Below, piece after piece: positions 27,056-36,022 of a DNA stretch of 51,133 nucleotides; the first letter of the stretch is position 1; the number at the start of each line of letters is the position of its first letter. Where the stretch lies: NCBI GenBank assembly GCA_020853525.1, contig JADYYS010000003.1, positions 1 to 51,133 of the forward strand, written 5' to 3'. The notes beneath the pieces were generated by a model, which did no database searches, was not told where the DNA came from, and saw only the letters and a program-made list of their open reading frames with translations. The position numbers were made by a program, and so were the translations under genes. This DNA is from Ardenticatenales bacterium (lineage in GTDB: Bacteria > Chloroflexota > Anaerolineae > Epilineales > Epilineaceae).

Positions 27056-27960
27056 TCTCGGGGACGACGTTGGGCCTCGTCGCGGCCCTCGGGACCGCGA
27101 TCGGTTGGACGGGCACGGCGTTGTTCTTCAGCGCGAGCGGCCGGCGGGTCGGCTCCGAGGCGGTCAACCTCACGCGGCTGCTCATCGCGATCGCCCTGCT
27201 CGGCGCCGCGCACTGGCTGCTCGTCGGCGCACCGGTGCCGATCGATGCCGACGCGGAGCGCTGGCGGTGGCTGGCGGTGTCCGGCCTGACCGGCCTCGTC
27301 GTCGGCGACATCGCGCTCTTCGAGGCGTATGTTCTCCTCGGGCCGCGGCTGCCGTCCCTGCTGATGGCCCTCGCGCCGATCCTCGGCACGCTGTTCAGCT
27401 GGGGGCTGCTCGGGGAGCGGCTGGCGCTGCTCCAAGTGGCCGCCATCGTCCTTACCGTCGGCGGCGTCGCGATCGTCGTCGCCGAGCGGACGCCCGGCGG
27501 GCGGGGCGCGGACGACGCGCGGCTCTTTACGCGGGGCGTCGTGCTCGGGCTCGTCGGGGCGCTCGGGCAGGCGGCGGGCCTCGTCGCCTCGAAGCGGGCG
27601 ATGGCGGGCGATTACTCCGCGCTGTCTGCAACGCTCGGGCGGATCCTGATCGCGGCAATCGTCCTGTGGCTGCTGGCCCTCATCCGCGGCCGGATCCCAC
27701 ACGTTGTTCGCGCCTGGCGGGACCGGCGGGCGCTGGCGCTCATCGCCGCGGGGGCGGTCTGCGGGCCGTTCATCGGGATCTGGCTCTCGCTCTACGCGGT
27801 CCGCGAGGCGCCTGTCGGGCTGGCGTCGGCCGTGATGGCGATCTCGCCGATCCTCGTGCTGGCCGTCGAGGCGGCGCGCGGGCGGCACGTGACCGGGCAG
27901 GCGGTGGTCGGGACGGCGGTGGCGGTGGGTGGGGTGGCGCTGTTGTTCGCGGTGGGGTGA
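27052..27960 (+). CDS. EamA-family transporter
   Basis: The TTG at 27052 overlaps the previous stop in TTGA, with AGGGGAG about 9 bases upstream, so the two genes are translationally coupled. The 302-residue product has about ten hydrophobic helices in two EamA (DMT) repeats; the first ends with ALAPILGTLFSWGLLGERL, the second with VMAISPILVLAVEAA. Such proteins export or import small metabolites; the substrate is unknown. A link to the peptidase upstream is suggested only by the coupling. Confidence 0.85.
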   Translation: MISGTTLGLVAALGTAIGWTGTALFFSASGRRVGSEAVNLTRLLIAIALLGAAHWLLVGAPVPIDADAERWRWLAVSGLTGLVVGDIALFEAYVLLGPRLPSLLMALAPILGTLFSWGLLGERLALLQVAAIVLTVGGVAIVVAERTPGGRGADDARLFTRGVVLGLVGALGQAAGLVASKRAMAGDYSALSATLGRILIAAIVLWLLALIRGRIPHVVRAWRDRRALALIAAGAVCGPFIGIWLSLYAVREAPVGLASAVMAISPILVLAVEAARGRHVTGQAVVGTAVAVGGVALLFAVG

Positions 27961-27970
27961 TGGTACGACT

Positions 27971-27986
27971 GCGAACATTCGTTCGC
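27971..27986. promoter_or_regulatory. LexA-type palindrome GCGAAC-N4-GTTCGC
   Basis: GCGAAC-ATTC-GTTCGC is a perfect 6+6 inverted repeat matching the CGAAC-N4-GTTCG operator class. It lies 10 bases after the EamA stop in a 98-bp gap between convergent genes, and 31 bases upstream of an ATG with a good ribosome site. Confidence 0.5.
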
Positions 27987-28016
27987 ATGCGTCGATGCCC
28001 CCGAAAGGGAGACGCG

Positions 28017-28292
28017 ATGACCGCGCCCGCTGTCGAGACCCCCGCCGCACCCGCCGCGCTAGACCTCTTCCGCCCACAGCGCCCGCATCTCCCCGCTCGC
28101 CGCCAGCAGCTCGTCCAACGTCCCCACCCCCTCGACCCGCCCCTCGGCCAGCAGCACGATGCGGTCGGCGCGGCGGAGCGCGGGCCGGCGGTGGGAGACG
28201 ACGAGGCACGTGGGCGGGCCGGCGATCGCGTCGTCATCCGAAGGGTCGACGACGTGCTGCCGGGTGCCGTTGCGAGGTGGCGACGCCTGTGA
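28017..28292 (+). CDS. Doubtful small ORF behind a LexA-type site
   Basis: The ATG at 28017 has AAGGGAG 5 bases upstream and lies 31 bases after a LexA-type palindrome. The 91-residue product starts [20 protein letters not shown], but from codon 15 on it is fully antisense to the ABC exporter gene and looks like an Arg-rich shadow. It may be the remains of a gene start cut off by rearrangement. No family recognised. Confidence 0.2.
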   Translation: MTAPAVETPAAPAALDLFRPQRPHLPARRQQLVQRPHPLDPPLGQQHDAVGAAERGPAVGDDEARGRAGDRVVIRRVDDVLPGAVARWRRL

Positions 28293-30014
28293 GGAGGCGA
28301 CATCGGCTGTCCCCCGATCACCCGCCCGCGCGAACAACCGCCGCCACAACTCAGCCTCGGTCTCGACGTCCAGCGCGCTCGAGAGGTCGTCGAAGACGAG
28401 CAGGCTTGGCGTTCGGACGAGCGCGCGGGCGGCAGCGGCGCGCTGGAGCTGGCCGCCGGAGAGCTTGACGCCGCGCGGCCCGACGCGGGTGTCGAGACCG
28501 CTGTCCAGGTGAGCGACGTCGGCATCCAGCGCGGCGGTGTGGAGGGCGATCGCCAGGGCATCGTCGCCGGCGGCGTGGCCGAGGAGGAGGTTGTCGCGCA
28601 GCGTGTCCGAGAACAGTCGCGGTACCTGGCTGCTGTAGGCCACGCGCGGCGGGACCATCCAGGCGTGGAGATCGTCGAGCGCCACGGCCCGACCGTTCCA
28701 TCGCACCTCGCCCGCCTGCGGCGGCAACAGACCGAGGAGCGCGCGGACGAGCGTCGTCTTGCCGGCGCCGATGCGGCCGGTGACGACGACGAACTCGCCG
28801 TTTGCGATCCGCAGATCGACGTCGGACACGCCGCGGCCGGTCGTCGGGTGGCGGTACGTGAGGCCGTTGACCGCGAGGGCGTCGAGCCGGTCCGCGCCGC
28901 GCCTGGCCACGACCGCCGGCACCGGAGGCCGATCGCCGAGGTCTAGGACACGCGGGGCGACGAGTGACTCCGCCGGCTCGCCGTCGAGGAGCCGCGTCAG
29001 GCGGTCGCGGGACACGCCGGCCTGCTTGTGGCGTGCCAGCAGGTTGCCGAACGCGAACGTGCTGTCGGCCACGACGCCGATGTAGAAGACGAACAAGGCG
29101 AGATCGCCGACACTCAGCGACGCCGAGCGCATGCGGTAGGCGGCCATGAGCAGGATCAGGCCCGTGCCGAGGTTGACGACACCGACGAACACGCTGTTCA
29201 GAAGTGCCGAGAAGAGCGTGTCGGCCATCGCCGCCGCGCGTCGCGTCTCGTTCAGGCGGTCGAAGCGCGCCACGACGGGCGATTCGGCGCCGGCCACCTT
29301 GACGGCCTGGATGGCGCCGAACGTCTCGCCCAGGAAGCCCGTGACCTGCGCCGTGGCGATGCGGGCGGCATCGCGGTAGTGCATGAGCCGGCTCCGCAGC
29401 CGATGCACCAGCCAGACGACGCCGATCAGCGGCACGAAGACGAGCGCCGTGATGACGGCGTCGACCTGGACGAGAACGATCAGGCTTACGATGCCGACGG
29501 TGCACATGCCCACCAGGTCGACCGTCCACTCCGTCGCCCACATGATGTCGCGGACATCGTCCCGCAGCCGGCTGACGGTCTTGCCGGGCGGTTCGGGCAG
29601 CGGCAGCGCGCCGGGGCGGGCCAGCAGGCGGTCCATCACGTTGGCGCGAAGCAGAACGGCCACGTGGTTGACGAACGTCATGTTCACCCAGATCCCGCCG
29701 ACGATCGCTCCGAGCCGCAGCGCCGCGAACGCGACGAGCGCGCCGATGCCCCACGGCAGCGCGGCCAGCGGATCGGCACGCGTCAGCCCGTCGAGAACGC
29801 GCTTGAGCACGATCCCGACGGCCAGCGGCGACGCCCAGACGATACCCCATGCCACCGCGTCGGCCAGCCACATCCATGGGAACGCCAGCCCGAGCTTGCC
29901 GGCCATCCACCACGTGCTCGGCGGGCGCGCTGTCGACGCGGCCGGCACCGTCGCGCCCGCCCTCGCGCCCGCCGTTGCGAGATCCATGTCATCCGGTTCG
30001 ACACGCGCGGTCAT
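28059..30014 (-). CDS. ABC exporter half-transporter (degenerate Walker B)
   Basis: The ATG at 30014 overlaps the stop of the upstream half-transporter (ATGA). The 651-residue product has an N-terminal six-helix exporter domain (~30-330) and a C-terminal ATPase domain: GRIGAGKT (Walker A), [10 protein letters not shown] (Q-loop), LSGGQLQR (signature), [12 protein letters not shown] (Walker B) and VVSHRRP (H-loop). The catalytic glutamate after Walker B is aspartate, typical of the non-hydrolysing site in heterodimeric exporters such as BmrCD or TM287/288. A ~30-residue acidic insert ([20 protein letters not shown]) precedes the H-loop. The likely role is multidrug or lipid export. Confidence 0.92.
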   Translation of the reverse strand: MTARVEPDDMDLATAGARAGATVPAASTARPPSTWWMAGKLGLAFPWMWLADAVAWGIVWASPLAVGIVLKRVLDGLTRADPLAALPWGIGALVAFAALRLGAIVGGIWVNMTFVNHVAVLLRANVMDRLLARPGALPLPEPPGKTVSRLRDDVRDIMWATEWTVDLVGMCTVGIVSLIVLVQVDAVITALVFVPLIGVVWLVHRLRSRLMHYRDAARIATAQVTGFLGETFGAIQAVKVAGAESPVVARFDRLNETRRAAAMADTLFSALLNSVFVGVVNLGTGLILLMAAYRMRSASLSVGDLALFVFYIGVVADSTFAFGNLLARHKQAGVSRDRLTRLLDGEPAESLVAPRVLDLGDRPPVPAVVARRGADRLDALAVNGLTYRHPTTGRGVSDVDLRIANGEFVVVTGRIGAGKTTLVRALLGLLPPQAGEVRWNGRAVALDDLHAWMVPPRVAYSSQVPRLFSDTLRDNLLLGHAAGDDALAIALHTAALDADVAHLDSGLDTRVGPRGVKLSGGQLQRAAAARALVRTPSLLVFDDLSSALDVETEAELWRRLFARAGDRGTADVASSQASPPRNGTRQHVVDPSDDDAIAGPPTCLVVSHRRPALRRADRIVLLAEGRVEGVGTLDELLAASGEMRALWAEEV

Positions 30015-31843
30015 GCGAGCACCTCCTCGAGGCCCGTGGCCAGCAGCGCCCGGAAGCGCGACGTGGGATCGGCGACGAGCGCCGCGCGGTCGCCGTACTC
30101 GCACACGCGGCCGTCCTCCAAGATCAGGATGTCGTCGGCGCGGTGGACCGTCCCCAGGCGGTGGGCGATGACGATGCCGGTCCGCCCGTCCAGCAGACGG
30201 TCGACGGCGACCTCGATCCGCTGTTCCGTGGCCGGGTCGAGCCGCGCCGACGCCTCGTCCAGGATGACCAGCCCCGGATCCTTGAGGAACGCCCGGGCAA
30301 ACGCCAACAGCTGCGCTTCGCCGGCCGACAGCCCGCCGCCGCCCGTCTGCAGCTCGGTGTCCAGCCCATCCGGCAGCGCCTCGAGCCATGCGCCGAGGCC
30401 GAGCGACGCGAGGACGTCGGCGACGCGCGCGTCGGGAATGGCGTGGTCGAACAGTGTCAGGTTGTCGCGCACCGTGGCGCTGAACAGCTGGACGTCCTGC
30501 GTGACGAACGCGACGCGCGCGCGCACCGCGGCCAGTGCCGCCGTGCGCGTGTCGATCTCGCCCAGCCGGATGACGCCCGACGTCGGGTCGTACAGCCGCA
30601 TGAGCAGCCGCGCCAGCGTCGATTTGCCGGAGCCGGTGCGCCCCAGCAGGCCGAGGACGCGGCCCGGCGGCAGGTCGAACGACACGTCCTGCAGGACCGC
30701 CGCACCGTCGGGGTAGTGGAAGCCGACGGCCTCGCACCGCACCCCCAGCGCCCGCGTGGCCGGCAGCCGCTGCGGCGCGTCGACGTCCGCCTCGCGGGAG
30801 GGCGTGGCGAGCAGCTCCGTCACGCGCTTCAAGCTGCCGGCCGCCCGCTGCAGGTCCTGCAGCTGTTCGACGAGCATCTCGAACGGGTGCCGCAGCATCT
30901 CGGTGTAGTGGAAGATCAGATAGACCGTGCCGATCGTGATCGCGCCGCCGACGTAGAGGCGGGCGCCGAAGCCGAGCGCGAGCGCGTGCGCCGCCGTGAA
31001 CAGGACGACCGTCGCCATCCACAGCGAGCTGCCCAGCAGCGAGGCGCGCCGCTCGACGCGCATCATGCGGCCCGTGGCGTGCTGGAGCTGCGCCATCGTC
31101 CAGCCCACGGCCCCGGCGGCCCGGATGTCCTCGGTGCCGTGCAGGCGCTCCTCGATGAAGCCGATGAACTCACTGTTCGCCTCCCGGGACACGGTCCACG
31201 CCGGCACCGCCACGCGGGCGATCGGCCTGAACGTGGCGCCGACGGCGAGGACAAAGCCAAGGAATGCCAGCCCGAGCCAGCCGTCCTCGCGCGCCAGGAG
31301 CACGAGGACGCCCACCAAGGTGAGGACGTTGCCCGCGGCCCGCAGGGCGTAGTCGCTCATGAGGTTGGAGAGTTCGGTGACGTCGCCGTCCAGGCGCTCG
31401 ATCATCTTGCCCGGCGTCTGGGCGCCGTGGAACGTCAGGTCGAGCCGCAGCGCGTGCCGCGTCAGGTCCGCGCGGAGCGCGTTCGTCGCCCGCCATCGGA
31501 CGTCCTGGCCCATCCAGGTGACGGCGGCGCTCAGCAGCTCGTTGACGACCGCCGCGCCGAGGAACGCCACGGCGATGCCCACGAGCGCCGACGGGGGCGC
31601 ACCGGCGACCGTGCGGTCGATGAACGCGCGGATGAACTGCGGGATGCCGAGCTGCAGGCCGATGTGGCCGAGCAGCAGGACGGCAAGGACGGTGATCCTA
31701 GCGTGGTGCGGACGAAGGTATTGGCGGATCAGCCGCCGCGCCGTCGGCGGCGTCGGCTGATCCGGCGTGCGTGGCGACGACGATGTCGTCCGATGCGGCG
31801 GAGTCGGCGACGTCAGCGGTTGGGCCGGCGTGGTGGGGTTCAT
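30011..31843 (-). CDS. ABC exporter half-transporter (degenerate signature)
   Basis: The 610-residue product has a six-helix exporter domain and an ATPase domain: [19 protein letters not shown], a changed signature [10 protein letters not shown] instead of [16 protein letters not shown] (intact catalytic Glu) and IAHRLG. Its degenerate signature faces the Asp-bearing Walker B of the partner, so both changes fall in the same composite ATP site. The start MNPTTPAQP was chosen as the first ATG in frame before the transporter core; its ribosome site is weak. A 109-codon frame with a strong ribosome site overlaps the start. The operon lies behind a leader-peptide attenuator. Confidence 0.9.
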   Translation of the reverse strand: MNPTTPAQPLTSPTPPHRTTSSSPRTPDQPTPPTARRLIRQYLRPHHARITVLAVLLLGHIGLQLGIPQFIRAFIDRTVAGAPPSALVGIAVAFLGAAVVNELLSAAVTWMGQDVRWRATNALRADLTRHALRLDLTFHGAQTPGKMIERLDGDVTELSNLMSDYALRAAGNVLTLVGVLVLLAREDGWLGLAFLGFVLAVGATFRPIARVAVPAWTVSREANSEFIGFIEERLHGTEDIRAAGAVGWTMAQLQHATGRMMRVERRASLLGSSLWMATVVLFTAAHALALGFGARLYVGGAITIGTVYLIFHYTEMLRHPFEMLVEQLQDLQRAAGSLKRVTELLATPSREADVDAPQRLPATRALGVRCEAVGFHYPDGAAVLQDVSFDLPPGRVLGLLGRTGSGKSTLARLLMRLYDPTSGVIRLGEIDTRTAALAAVRARVAFVTQDVQLFSATVRDNLTLFDHAIPDARVADVLASLGLGAWLEALPDGLDTELQTGGGGLSAGEAQLLAFARAFLKDPGLVILDEASARLDPATEQRIEVAVDRLLDGRTGIVIAHRLGTVHRADDILILEDGRVCEYGDRAALVADPTSRFRALLATGLEEVLA

Positions 31844-32027
31844 GAGGCGTCTCGTCTTGCGAAGGGGGCGGCGCGGCGGGCGCAGCGGCCTCAGCCGTCT
31901 GCGCGTCGCGGCCGGGAGGGCGCTGCTTCGATCGGGACCATGGATCCGGCGACCGCTGGCGGCCGCCCTTGGCATTGAACGCGTGGGTGACCCGCGGTGT
32001 GCGGGAACGGAAGCTGTTGGAACGCAT
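31698..32027 (-). CDS. Possible 109-residue protein overlapping the exporter start
   Basis: The ATG at 32027 has AAGGAG with 9 bases spacing, one of the best ribosome sites in the region. The product begins with a basic part (MRSNSFRSRTPRVTHAFNAK) and ends in an Ala/Asp-rich part, and overlaps the first ~145 bases of the exporter gene in another frame. Both frames have GC-rich third positions, so codon use does not decide. It may be a real small protein, a coupling ORF that feeds ribosomes to the weak exporter start, or part of a frameshifted exporter N-terminus. No family recognised. Confidence 0.35.
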   Translation of the reverse strand: MRSNSFRSRTPRVTHAFNAKGGRQRSPDPWSRSKQRPPGRDAQTAEAAAPAAPPPSQDETPHEPHHAGPTADVADSAASDDIVVATHAGSADAADGAAADPPIPSSAPR

Positions 32028-32115
32028 CGTCGAAGACTCCTTGGGTCCTGGAAATCGATTCGGCGTCAGGAACGGGGCGGCGTCGCAGCCGGGTCAGCGT
32101 GGGGAACGGGCAACG

Positions 32116-32147
32116 AAAAACGCCGCGGTGGAGATCACCGCGGCGTT
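32116..32147 (-). terminator. Intrinsic terminator in the exporter leader
   Basis: On the minus strand AACGCCGCGGTG pairs with CACCGCGGCGTT around a 5-base loop (12-bp stem), followed by a five-T run. It lies between the leader peptide and the exporter genes, so it would stop transcription before the operon unless disrupted. Confidence 0.85.
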
Positions 32148-32152
32148 CGAGG

Positions 32153-32232
32153 GCCGGCACGCAGCGCCGGCGGAAACGAAAACAGCCACGGTGGCGTGTG
32201 CCCCGTGGCCGCGAAAGGTCTGACGATCAGAC
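32153..32232 (-). promoter_or_regulatory. Attenuator hairpins with competing antiterminator
   Basis: Downstream of the leader peptide the minus-strand RNA can form a 6-bp hairpin GTCTGA-TCG-TCAGAC (32218-32232), which starts 8 bases after the stop. It can form a 7-bp hairpin between segment 1 (32203-32209) and segment 2 (32185-32191), and a 6-bp GCCGGC hairpin (32153-32171). Segment 2 extended (CACCGUGGC, 32185-32193) can instead pair with GCCGCGGUG (32136-32144), the 5' arm of the terminator, with 9 pairs including one G-U. The 1:2, 2:3, 3:4 arrangement is that of amino-acid or antibiotic attenuators. Confidence 0.6.
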
Positions 32233-32240
32233 GTCGCTGA

Positions 32241-32303
32241 CTACACGTTGTCCAGGCGCACGCATGCCTTGGGCGAAGTGCCGATCGGCCGGTCGAGAAT
32301 CAT
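32241..32303 (-). CDS. 20-residue leader peptide upstream of ABC exporter
   Basis: The ORF encodes MILDRPIGTSPKACVRLDNV and ends TAG. AAAGGAGG, a near-perfect ribosome site, lies 8 bases upstream, and a sigma70-like promoter places the RNA start about 27 bases before the ATG. It is followed by competing hairpins and an intrinsic terminator, then the heterodimeric ABC exporter operon. This order matches ribosome-mediated attenuation of drug exporters (bmrB before bmrCD in Bacillus subtilis). If ribosomes stall on this peptide, for example under a translation inhibitor, the terminator could be avoided. I do not recognise the peptide from a known family; there is no run of one amino acid as in biosynthetic leaders. 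Confidence 0.7.
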   Translation of the reverse strand: MILDRPIGTSPKACVRLDNV

Positions 32304-32336
32304 CGCGTGCGCCTCCTTTCGTCAGAATTGCGCGGC

Positions 32337-32365
32337 AGCCTATCACGGAACGCGGCGGCTGTCAA
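32337..32365 (-). promoter_or_regulatory. Sigma70-like promoter of the leader-ABC operon
   Basis: On the minus strand TTGACA (32360-32365) and TAGGCT (32337-32342) are 17 bases apart, with TGA before the -10. It starts just after the panD stop (32399), so the exporter operon is independent of the pan operon although on the same strand. Confidence 0.8.
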
Positions 32366-32398
32366 CCCCCGCAGGGCAGCGCACGGACCGACCGGACT

Positions 32399-32788
32399 TC
32401 AGCACGTCTCGTACGCCCCGCCGACGACGCCGTGCATGACGTCCACGATGCGGTTGTGCCGGTCGACGTGCACGACGTGCGGCTGCCAGTCATGCGCCTC
32501 GGCGTCCTCGAACAGGCCGTAGGCCATGATGATGACGAGGTCGCCGACCTCGACGAGGTGCGCCGCGGCGCCGTTCAGCTGGATCGTGCCGCTGCCCGGC
32601 GGCGCCGGGATGGCGTACGTCTCGAGCCGGTTGCCGTTCGTCACGTCCACGACCTGCACGCGCTCGTGGGCCAGGATGCCGGCGGCATCGAGCAGCGACG
32701 CGTCGACCGAGATCGACCCGACGTAGTGCAGGTCGGCGCCGGTGACGGTGGCGCGGTGGATCTTGCCGGTGAGGAGCGTTCGGTGCAC
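32399..32788 (-). CDS. panD: Aspartate 1-decarboxylase
   Basis: PanD converts L-aspartate to beta-alanine for pantothenate. The 129-residue product starts at a GTG (read as [20 protein letters not shown]) and has the self-cleavage site Gly24-Ser25 in YVGSISVD, where serine becomes the pyruvoyl cofactor, plus the conserved Lys9 and [20 protein letters not shown] lies 10 bases upstream. The gene is the last of the pan operon, 11 bp after panC. Length matches the family (about 120-130). Confidence 0.95.
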   Translation of the reverse strand: MHRTLLTGKIHRATVTGADLHYVGSISVDASLLDAAGILAHERVQVVDVTNGNRLETYAIPAPPGSGTIQLNGAAAHLVEVGDLVIIMAYGLFEDAEAHDWQPHVVHVDRHNRIVDVMHGVVGGAYETC

Positions 32789-32799
32789 GGTGGCTGTTC

Positions 32800-33723
32800 C
32801 TAGTGGCGGGCGGGCACGGCCGAGGCCGTCGGTGCCGGGAGGAGAAGGTTGTCGATCAGGCGCGCGTGGCCGAGGAACACGGCGATCGATGCGACGGCCC
32901 CGCTTTCGGCGCGATCCGGTTCGGCGCGATCCGGTTCGGCGCGTTGCAGTTCGGTGCCGTGCAGTTCGGCAAGCGTGAAGGCGTCGGCGATGCTGGCGTA
33001 GTCCAGTCGGGCGAGGGGCTCGGTCGCCACGACATCGCGCATGATGGCGCGCAGGGTCTCGGCCTCGCGTTCGCCGGCCTCGAACGCGGTGCGCGCCGCC
33101 TCGAGCGCGCGGTACACGACGGGCGCCGCGGCGCGCTCCGTCGGCGTGAGGTAGCTGTTCCGGCTCGACATCGCCAACCCGTCCGGCTCGCGCACGGTCG
33201 GGCACGGGACGATCTCGACCGGCACGTCCAGGTCGCGGACCATCGTCCGGATCACGGCCACCTGCTGGGCGTCCTTCTGGCCGAAATAGGCCCGCGTGGG
33301 CTGCACCAGGTTGAAGAGCTTGAGGACGACCGTCGCGACGCCCCGGAAGTGCCCCGGCCGCGACGCGCCCTCCAGCGGCGAGGCGATGTCCCCCGGCACG
33401 ACCCAGGTCTGGTGGCCGGGGCGGTAGATGTCGGCGGCCTCGGGCACGAAGACGGCGCGGCAGCCGGCGGCCTCGAGCAGCGCGCGGTCGCGGTCGAGAT
33501 CGCGCGGGTATGCTGCCAGGTCGTCGGCGCGGTCGAACTGGCTCGGGTTGACGAAGATGCTGGCGATGGCCAGATCGCACTCCGCTGCGGCGCGCCGGAC
33601 GAGCGAGGCGTGGCCGGTGTGCAGGTAGCCCATCGTCGGCACGAAGCCGATGGTGGCGGCAGGGGGGAGGGCGGCGCGCCAGTCGCGCAGCTGGGCTGGG
33701 TTGGCGAGGAACGTCACGGACAT
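32800..33723 (-). CDS. panC: Pantothenate synthetase
   Basis: PanC joins pantoate and beta-alanine with ATP to form pantothenate. The 307-residue product shows the HIGH-like motif in [21 protein letters not shown], the FGQKDAQQ motif, and MSSRNSYL corresponding to KMSKS. Its ATG lies inside the end of panE (10-bp overlap). Near the C-terminus a 15-base tandem repeat encodes [20 protein letters not shown], an insertion relative to usual PanC before the conserved GHARLIDN. The rest fits the family. Confidence 0.95.
   Translation of the reverse strand: MSVTFLANPAQLRDWRAALPPAATIGFVPTMGYLHTGHASLVRRAAAECDLAIASIFVNPSQFDRADDLAAYPRDLDRDRALLEAAGCRAVFVPEAADIYRPGHQTWVVPGDIASPLEGASRPGHFRGVATVVLKLFNLVQPTRAYFGQKDAQQVAVIRTMVRDLDVPVEIVPCPTVREPDGLAMSSRNSYLTPTERAAAPVVYRALEAARTAFEAGEREAETLRAIMRDVVATEPLARLDYASIADAFTLAELHGTELQRAEPDRAEPDRAESGAVASIAVFLGHARLIDNLLLPAPTASAVPARH
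32905..32964. repeat. 15-bp tandem repeat inside panC
   Basis: Four units of the TTCGGCGCGATCCGG type, the first two identical and the others diverged, sit in the 3' part of panC and keep the reading frame. They encode an acidic/basic PDRAE-like repeat. Confidence 0.75.
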
Positions 33724-34727
33724 CGAGCGGCCCCCTCGATCAGCGAGCCGACGTCGCGAGGGCGCGGCGAAGCGGCATCGTCGGCGGTGAGAGAGACGAT
33801 CGCCTGCCACAGCGCGGCGTTGACGGGCGTCTCGACGCCGACCACTTTGCCGGCGCGGACGACGGCGCCGTTGATCGCGTCGATCTCGGTGGGGGCGCCG
33901 CGGTCCGTGTCCTGGAGCATGGACGAGCGGTTGTCGGCGGTGCGGGCGGCCACGGCCTCGGCGAGGGCAGCGACGTCGGCGTCGAGCGGGATGCCGAGGG
34001 CGGCGGCGACCGCGGCGACCTCGGCGGCGGCGGCGTGGAGGAGGGCGATGGTCCGGGGATCGTCGAGCAGGCGGCCGTTCGGGACGCCGAGGTAGGCGGT
34101 GAGAGGGTTGATCGCGCAGTTCACGGCGAGCTTGCGCCACACCGTGGGGGCGATGTCGTCCGTCGCGGCCGCGTCGATGCCGGCGGCGACCAGGATGTCG
34201 ACGAGGGCGTCCACCCGCGCCGCCGTCGCCGCCGACCGCCCGATCGTCACCGTCCCGTCCCCTCCGACCCGCACCCGCCCCGGCCCGGCGACCGCCGCGC
34301 CAAGCGTCGTGACGCCGACGGCGACGCGGTCGGGGCCGGCGGAGGCGGCGAGGCACTCGGCGTTGCCGAGACCGTTCTGGAGGGTGACGATCAGCCCGTC
34401 GGGGGCGGCGAGGCGGGCGGCGACGGGGGCGAGGCGGGGGGTTTGGTGGGACTTCACGAGGACGAGGAGGTAGGGCGATGGCGGGACGTCGCCGGTGCTC
34501 ACGTTGGCCCCATTCGCCGGTAACGCGAGACTGAGCGTCGCGACATCGACGCGCCAGCCGTCGTGCCCCTCCACCACCTCGATCCCCCGCCCTCCCATCG
34601 CCGCCAACCCCTCCGCCCACGTCCCCGCGAGCGTCACCGCGTGCCCGGCGCGCGCCAGCATCGCGCCGAAGCGCATCGCGAGGGCGCCGGTGCCGAGGAT
34701 CGTGATCGGCGGGCGCGGTTCGTTCAT
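33714..34727 (-). CDS. panE: 2-dehydropantoate 2-reductase
   Basis: PanE reduces ketopantoate to pantoate with NADPH. The ATG at 34727 has GGGAGG 8 bases upstream; a long Arg-rich open extension is not used. The 337-residue product has the N-terminal dinucleotide fold ([22 protein letters not shown]), LVLVKSHQT, the catalytic-lysine region [16 protein letters not shown] and a helical C-terminus with [23 protein letters not shown]. It starts 22 bp after panB and overlaps panC by 10 bp, so it is in the pan operon. Confidence 0.93.
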   Translation of the reverse strand: MNEPRPPITILGTGALAMRFGAMLARAGHAVTLAGTWAEGLAAMGGRGIEVVEGHDGWRVDVATLSLALPANGANVSTGDVPPSPYLLVLVKSHQTPRLAPVAARLAAPDGLIVTLQNGLGNAECLAASAGPDRVAVGVTTLGAAVAGPGRVRVGGDGTVTIGRSAATAARVDALVDILVAAGIDAAATDDIAPTVWRKLAVNCAINPLTAYLGVPNGRLLDDPRTIALLHAAAAEVAAVAAALGIPLDADVAALAEAVAARTADNRSSMLQDTDRGAPTEIDAINGAVVRAGKVVGVETPVNAALWQAIVSLTADDAASPRPRDVGSLIEGAARCP

Positions 34728-34749
34728 CGCGGCGGCCTCCCGGATTCGA

Positions 34750-35712
34750 CTAGCGCGTCGAGGTCGGCGCGGCGACGCCCGTTCGGCGGCGAGCGGACGT
34801 CGCCGTGCCGGCCGGGCGGTCGGCCAGGGCGCTGTACGCCTGCCAGGCCTCATCGCTCATCGTGAACGTGTGCTCGGCGGCCGGGAAGCTGTGGGTGGCG
34901 ACGTCGTCGGCGTACTGCCGGATGGCTTCACGGGCGGCGGTGCCGAGCTCCGCGTAGCGGCGGACGAACTTGGGCGTGAAGCGCTCGAACAGGCCGAGGA
35001 CGTCGTGGAAGACGAGCACCTGGCCGCTCGTGCCGGCGCCGGCGCCGATGCCGATCGTCGGGATCGTGAGGCGGCGGGTGATGTCGGCGGCCAGCCGGTC
35101 CGGGACGCTCTCGAGCACGATGGAATAGCAGCCGGCGTCCTGCAGCGCCAGGGCGTCATCGAGCAGTCGTTTGGCTTCGGCGGCGGTCTTGCCCTGGACG
35201 CGGAAGCCGCCGAGGGCGTGGATGCTCTGGGGCGTCAGGCCGATGTGGCCCATGACCGGGATGCCGGCCGCGACGATCGCCTGGACCTGGGGCACGACGC
35301 TGCGGCCGCCCTCGAGCTTGACGGCGTCCATGCCGCCTTCCTGGAGGAACCGGCCGGCGTTGCGCAGTGCGGAGGGCGCGTCCACCTGGTAGCTCATGAA
35401 CGGCATGTCGCCGACGAGCATCGCCGCCGCGGCGCCGCGCTTCACGGCGCGGCAGTGGTGGAGCATCTCATCGACCGTGACCGAAAGCGTGTTCTCGTGG
35501 CCTAGGACGACCATCGCCAGCGAGTCGCCGACGAGGAGCATGTCCATGCCGGCGGCGTCGCCGATCTGGGCCGACGGGTAGTCGTAGGCGGTCAGCATCG
35601 TGATCGCGTCGCCGCTCTTGCGCTTGGCGGCGACGGTGCGGACGGTGACCTTGGCGCGGCCGGCGGCCGCGGCGGCGGGATCGACGGGTGCGGGCGGGAT
35701 CTGGGCGCTCAT
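34750..35712 (-). CDS. panB: 3-methyl-2-oxobutanoate hydroxymethyltransferase
   Basis: PanB makes ketopantoate from 2-oxoisovalerate and methylene-tetrahydrofolate. The ATG at 35712 (MSAQIPPAP) has GGAGG 8 bases upstream. The 320-residue product contains TAYDYPSAQIGDAAGMDMLLVGDSLAMVVLGHENT, GDMPFMSY, VKLEGG, GHIGLTPQS and GIGAGAGTSGQVLVFHD as in the family. It is the first gene of panB-panE-panC-panD. The open frame continues over 400 bases upstream, through a terminator hairpin, and is not considered coding. Confidence 0.95.
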   Translation of the reverse strand: MSAQIPPAPVDPAAAAAGRAKVTVRTVAAKRKSGDAITMLTAYDYPSAQIGDAAGMDMLLVGDSLAMVVLGHENTLSVTVDEMLHHCRAVKRGAAAAMLVGDMPFMSYQVDAPSALRNAGRFLQEGGMDAVKLEGGRSVVPQVQAIVAAGIPVMGHIGLTPQSIHALGGFRVQGKTAAEAKRLLDDALALQDAGCYSIVLESVPDRLAADITRRLTIPTIGIGAGAGTSGQVLVFHDVLGLFERFTPKFVRRYAELGTAAREAIRQYADDVATHSFPAAEHTFTMSDEAWQAYSALADRPAGTATSARRRTGVAAPTSTR

Positions 35713-35767
35713 ATCGCAAGCCTCCGATATGCGGGCCGCCGACGCGAGGGCGCACGTGCGCGCGCAA

Positions 35768-35793
35768 CGAAAAAGCCGTCCATGTCTGGACGG
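35768..35793 (-). terminator. Intrinsic terminator in the panB leader
   Basis: On the minus strand AGCCGTCCA pairs with TGGACGGCT around a 4-base loop and is followed by a five-T run. It lies about 55 bases upstream of the panB ATG and ~230 bases downstream of the predicted pan promoter, so it is placed as an attenuator. The tail TTTTTCGTTGC is the same as after the exporter-leader terminator. Confidence 0.75.
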
Positions 35794-36022
35794 CTCGTGC
35801 GGCACCGTACGATCGGGCGCCATGGCCGCATGATCGTCGGTAGGACGTGCGGGCCGACCGCGCCCGAGCGATCGCGGCGACTGCCCACGGACCGTCCCGG
35901 CCCGGCCGCTGCCGGGTCCAGGCGAGAAGGGTGGCAACCTGCGCCTCGGGAGGAGCATGCGGTTGTCGAACGGCGTGCTCGCCGCCTGCGCCGGGGGCGG
36001 GAGGGTCGACGGCACGGGGGTG

